A stretch of 53,154 nucleotides of DNA from Oceanibaculum pacificum (GTDB lineage Bacteria; Pseudomonadota; Alphaproteobacteria; Oceanibaculales; Oceanibaculaceae). Shown piece after piece: positions 51,177-53,154 of the stretch. The DNA lies in assembly GCF_001618175.1 (NCBI RefSeq), contig NZ_LPXN01000035.1:1-53154 (forward strand), written 5' to 3'. Each line of letters opens with the position of its first letter. Positions within the stretch are counted from its first letter, which is position 1. Under the pieces are notes generated by a model. That model was not told where the DNA came from. It was given only the letters and a program-made list of their open reading frames with translations, and did not search any database. The translations under genes were made by a program, and so were the position numbers.

Positions 51177-51929
51177 ATGCTGCGACTCATCCTTATCGGC
51201 CTATTGCTCCTCGTCATCTTTCCCGTGCTGGCCAGCGCGGCCAAGGTGATGTCCGCCGACAATTCCCACTGGAGCACCGCGCGCCGGGATTCCACCGGCA
51301 TCGCCCCCGACCCCAAGACCACGCCGGAAGCCGTCGTGCAGGTCTATGCCGCCCGCGCCTTCAACTGGCGCGGCATTTTCGGCGTGCATAGCTGGATCGC
51401 CGTGAAGCCGGAAAAGGCGGAAAGCTTCACCCGCTACGAGGTTGAGGGCTGGGGCGTGTCCAGCGGCCGCGAATCGGTGCGCATCGGCAGCTATCGGCCG
51501 CCGGACGCCTATTGGTTCGGCAATTACCCGGAATTGCTGGTCGATATTCGCGGCGCGGAGGCGGCCGCGCTGATCCCGCAGATCGCGGCGGCGGCGAATT
51601 CCTATCCCTATCGCGACCGCTATACCATCTGGCCGGGGCCGAACAGCAACAGCTTCGTCGCCCATGTGGCGCGCAACGTGCCGGGCCTGCGGCTGGATCT
51701 GCCGCCCACCGCCATCGGCAAGGATTACCGCACCGACGGCATTTTCGGCGTCGCACCCAGCAATACCGGCCTGCAACTCAGCCTGTTCGGGCTGGCCGGC
51801 GTGACGCTGGCGCTGGAGGAGGGTGTGGAGGTGAATCTGCTCGGCCTGACGGTCGGCATCGACATACTGACGCCGGCCATCAAGCTGCCCGGCATCGGCC
51901 GCATCGGCTTTCCGCAGGGACCGTCCTAA
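51177..51929 (+). CDS. DUF3750 domain-containing protein
   Basis: This 250-residue protein has an N-terminal signal or anchor (LRLILIGLLLLVIFPVLASA) and a periplasmic domain matching the uncharacterised DUF3750 family, with YAARAFNWRGIFGVHSWIA and the NSYPYRDRYTIWPGPNSNSF segment. His and the WPGPNSNSF motif could be an active site but no function is known. It stands alone, 43 bp after the EamA gene, and is followed by a palindromic repeat. Confidence 0.85.
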   Translation: MLRLILIGLLLLVIFPVLASAAKVMSADNSHWSTARRDSTGIAPDPKTTPEAVVQVYAARAFNWRGIFGVHSWIAVKPEKAESFTRYEVEGWGVSSGRESVRIGSYRPPDAYWFGNYPELLVDIRGAEAAALIPQIAAAANSYPYRDRYTIWPGPNSNSFVAHVARNVPGLRLDLPPTAIGKDYRTDGIFGVAPSNTGLQLSLFGLAGVTLALEEGVEVNLLGLTVGIDILTPAIKLPGIGRIGFPQGPS

Positions 51930-51949
51930 GGGTTTTTTCCGCTATGCTG

Positions 51950-51977
51950 CGAGACGCCCGCTTGTGCGGGCGTCTCG
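51950..51977. repeat. Palindromic repeat unit (TTCGAGACGC family)
   Basis: CGAGACGCCCGC (51950-51961) and GCGGGCGTCTCG (51966-51977) form a perfect 12-bp stem with a TTGT loop. The outer sequence TTCGAGACGC (reverse strand, continuing to 51978) is shared with the ends of the element at 18786-18894, so both are copies of one dispersed family. It lies between convergent DUF3750 and gapR genes without a T-run. Confidence 0.8.
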
Positions 51978-51994
51978 AAGGACCGGGCCGCCGG

Positions 51995-52276
51995 CTACTC
52001 CGCGGCCTCGTTCTGGTCGACCCCGCTGGAGGGGATCATGCCGAGCGCGGCCATGTAGAGTTCGAGCATCGTCTCCAACTCCTGGCGGTCGTTGCTCTCC
52101 ATTTTGCGCAGCTTGATCACCTGGCGCATGACCTTGGTGTCGAAGCCGGTGCCCTTCGCCTCGGCGAAGACGTCGCGGATATCGGCCGCCAGCGCCGCCT
52201 TCTCCTCTTCCAGCCGTTCGATCCGTTCGATGAAGGAGCGCAGCCGCTCCGACGCGATGCCGCCGACGTCAGGCAT
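51995..52276 (-). CDS. gapR: GapR family nucleoid-associated protein (DUF2312)
   Basis: A 93-residue coiled-coil protein ([20 protein letters not shown], then [20 protein letters not shown] and QVIKLRKM). GapR of Caulobacter binds AT-rich and overtwisted DNA, stimulates topoisomerases and is needed for cell-cycle progress. The ATG at 52276 is chosen because AGAGGAA precedes it and the conserved region begins at once; a longer reading to 52354 has no support. An AT-rich stretch begins about 150 bp upstream of its start. Confidence 0.93.
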   Translation of the reverse strand: MPDVGGIASERLRSFIERIERLEEEKAALAADIRDVFAEAKGTGFDTKVMRQVIKLRKMESNDRQELETMLELYMAALGMIPSSGVDQNEAAE

Positions 52277-52576
52277 GGGGAATTCCTCTGTAACAGGCTT
52301 GGGTTCGCGAAAGCCGGACGATAGCGACAGGCCGCGCCGGCTGCAAGCGGGCAAAGGCGTCCCGACAGGTCATTCGGAACGCGCGTGACAGCCGCCGGGT
52401 TATGGTTGACGAGAAGTCGCGTAATACAATTCAGAAATTGGCTAAATATTTAAGAAAAAGCATCGATTGCGGTTTGCAAATTACTGTTGTGAAAAAAATA
52501 AAAGCGTTTAACGATTCAAACACAATCTGGCGCGCGCAAGCGTCGTTAAGGTTAACGAACGGGGAAAAGCAGCCTA
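52277..52576. other. 300-bp intergenic region with an AT-rich block
   Basis: This gap between divergent gapR and the unknown gene at 52577 has no gene I can support. From about 52420 to 52545 it is strikingly AT-rich compared with the rest of the window, with TAAATATTTAAG, several A-runs and a GTTAAGGTTAACG near the end. It probably holds the promoters of both genes. A 78-codon reading frame (52402-52638) runs through it but its composition and overlap argue against coding. Confidence 0.6.
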
Positions 52577-53116
52577 ATGTTTTCACTAGCGAAGAAGAAA
52601 GACCCGGAGGCGGAACGGCGACTGATCGACGCCCTTAAGGCGCGCTGCGACGCACAGTTGGCGCAGCTTTCCGGCATGGCGGAGAAGGCCGATACCAGCG
52701 GCGCCGAGCGCGCCGCCGCCCGTCTGGTCGAGTTGGCGAAGAACCCGAAGCTGCCGGGCGCGGACAAGAAATTCTACATGTCCGAGGCGCAGCGCCTGGA
52801 GTGCGAGGCCAACATCAAGGCGACCGACGCCGCCGTGCATCGCGCCATGGCCGCCGCGATGGCCGACGACAAGGAGACCCGCGACAAGGAGATCACCGCC
52901 CTGCGCAAGACCATGCAGAAGGCGATCAGCCTGCGCGCGCCGACGGGTTTCCGCATGAATACGGAAAAGTCGCTGGAGAACATCCTGCTCTCCGGCAATG
53001 TGAAGCATGACGGCCCGACCAAGGCCAAGCCGCTCGACACCGCCCCGAAGCTGGAACGCAGCGCCAAGGACGGCCTGCCCGCCATCGTCGCCGCCCCGCA
53101 GGACGCGAAGGAATAG
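52577..53116 (+). CDS. Unrecognised 179-residue protein
   Basis: I do not recognise a family. The protein is soluble, rich in Ala, Lys and Glu, and mostly helical. Residues 8-60 and 70-115 look like coiled-coil or helical hairpins (ADKKFYMSEAQRLECEANIK; MADDKETRDKEITALRK). The last 40 residues are low-complexity with Lys-Pro-Ala. Two cysteines (RCDAQ, LECEA) are not in a motif. The ATG at 52577 has a GGGGAAAA site about 10 nt before. Composition is like its neighbours, supporting a real gene. It is divergent from gapR across an AT-rich region. Confidence 0.75.
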   Translation: MFSLAKKKDPEAERRLIDALKARCDAQLAQLSGMAEKADTSGAERAAARLVELAKNPKLPGADKKFYMSEAQRLECEANIKATDAAVHRAMAAAMADDKETRDKEITALRKTMQKAISLRAPTGFRMNTEKSLENILLSGNVKHDGPTKAKPLDTAPKLERSAKDGLPAIVAAPQDAKE

Positions 53117-53143
53117 GCGGCGGCGCCTGTTTTCCCTCCCACC

Positions 53144-53154
53144 GTCATTCCCGG
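53144..53154. repeat. Start of a dispersed palindromic repeat, cut by the window end
   Basis: gtcattcccgg is identical to bases 41-51, the opening of the REP-like element at the other end of the window. The rest lies beyond the window. Confidence 0.5.

Noticed and set aside
52406..52430. Promoter TTGACG / TACAAT
   Set aside because: The spacing is only 13 bp, too short for a sigma-70 promoter.
52402..52638. Small 78-residue gene in the AT-rich block
   Set aside because: It overlaps the supported gene at 52577, begins without a ribosome site and its composition follows the AT-rich intergenic DNA.

Overview
The window reads as 53 kb of high-GC chromosome from a free-living alphaproteobacterium, probably of the Rhodospirillales or a close order. 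This rests on gene content and order: pckA beside chvI-chvG, then the PTS-Ntr-type block hprK-rapZ-EIIA-HPr, then ahcY, a DivL-type cell-cycle kinase, tsaE-amgK-murU, addB-addA and trxA. FzlA, GapR, and a J-domain/CobS/CobT/BolA cluster are further alphaproteobacterial markers. No rRNA, tRNA, CRISPR array, integrase, transposase or phage gene was recognised. It looks like core chromosome with small repeat elements scattered between genes.

Layout. 1-840: a GIY-YIG gene whose 3' end lies in a dispersed palindromic repeat, and a ModE-like regulator. 839-3819 (minus): pckA, a HugZ-like protein and a periplasmic copper chaperone. 4056-10098 (plus): ChvI/ChvG envelope/acid signalling, the HprK/RapZ/EIIA/HPr regulatory phosphorelay, then ahcY behind a 16-bp palindrome and closed by a strong terminator. 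10211-12370: a DivL-like kinase with Tyr where the catalytic His should be. 12376-13392 (minus): ferredoxin-NADP reductase. 13550-23206 (plus): a tightly overlapping run tsaE, amgK, murU, addB, addA and a class D beta-lactamase, with a 109-bp palindromic element between addB and addA. 23339-24398: trxA and upp.

24493-28136 (minus): J-domain protein, cobS, cobT; divergent bolA at 28337. 28759-34417: a ribbon-helix-helix protein behind a nested palindrome, fzlA, a TrmH-type methyltransferase, a Rhizobium-type asparaginase coupled to an MDR oxidoreductase, dusA and a rhomboid protease. 34532-36477: a pentapeptide-repeat protein carrying a perfect 30-bp tandem repeat, overlapping a convergent DedA gene. 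36605-43956: an MFS carrier, an M20 hydrolase and a four-gene catabolic operon (isocitrate-lyase-like lyase, fused E1 alpha-beta 2-oxoacid dehydrogenase, SDR, HpaI-type aldolase) with no E2 or E3.

43964-47366 is sulfur-related: universal stress protein, TIGR02186 protein and TauE/SafE permease in one operon, then rhodanese and a BigR-like ArsR regulator lacking cysteines, facing a TusA-like gene. 47495-51133 is a coupled operon of tartrate/isopropylmalate-type dehydrogenase, MaoC hydratase, MFS and EamA carriers. The end holds a DUF3750 protein, gapR, an AT-rich intergenic stretch and an unrecognised 179-residue protein. The window closes on the same 11 bases that open the repeat at position 41.

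The items I judge most worth following are the DivL-like pseudo-kinase, the E2-less E1 operon, the TauE/TIGR02186/USP operon, the tandem expansion in the pentapeptide gene, and the ahcY operator. All calls come from reading the sequence and from memory of families; no search was run.
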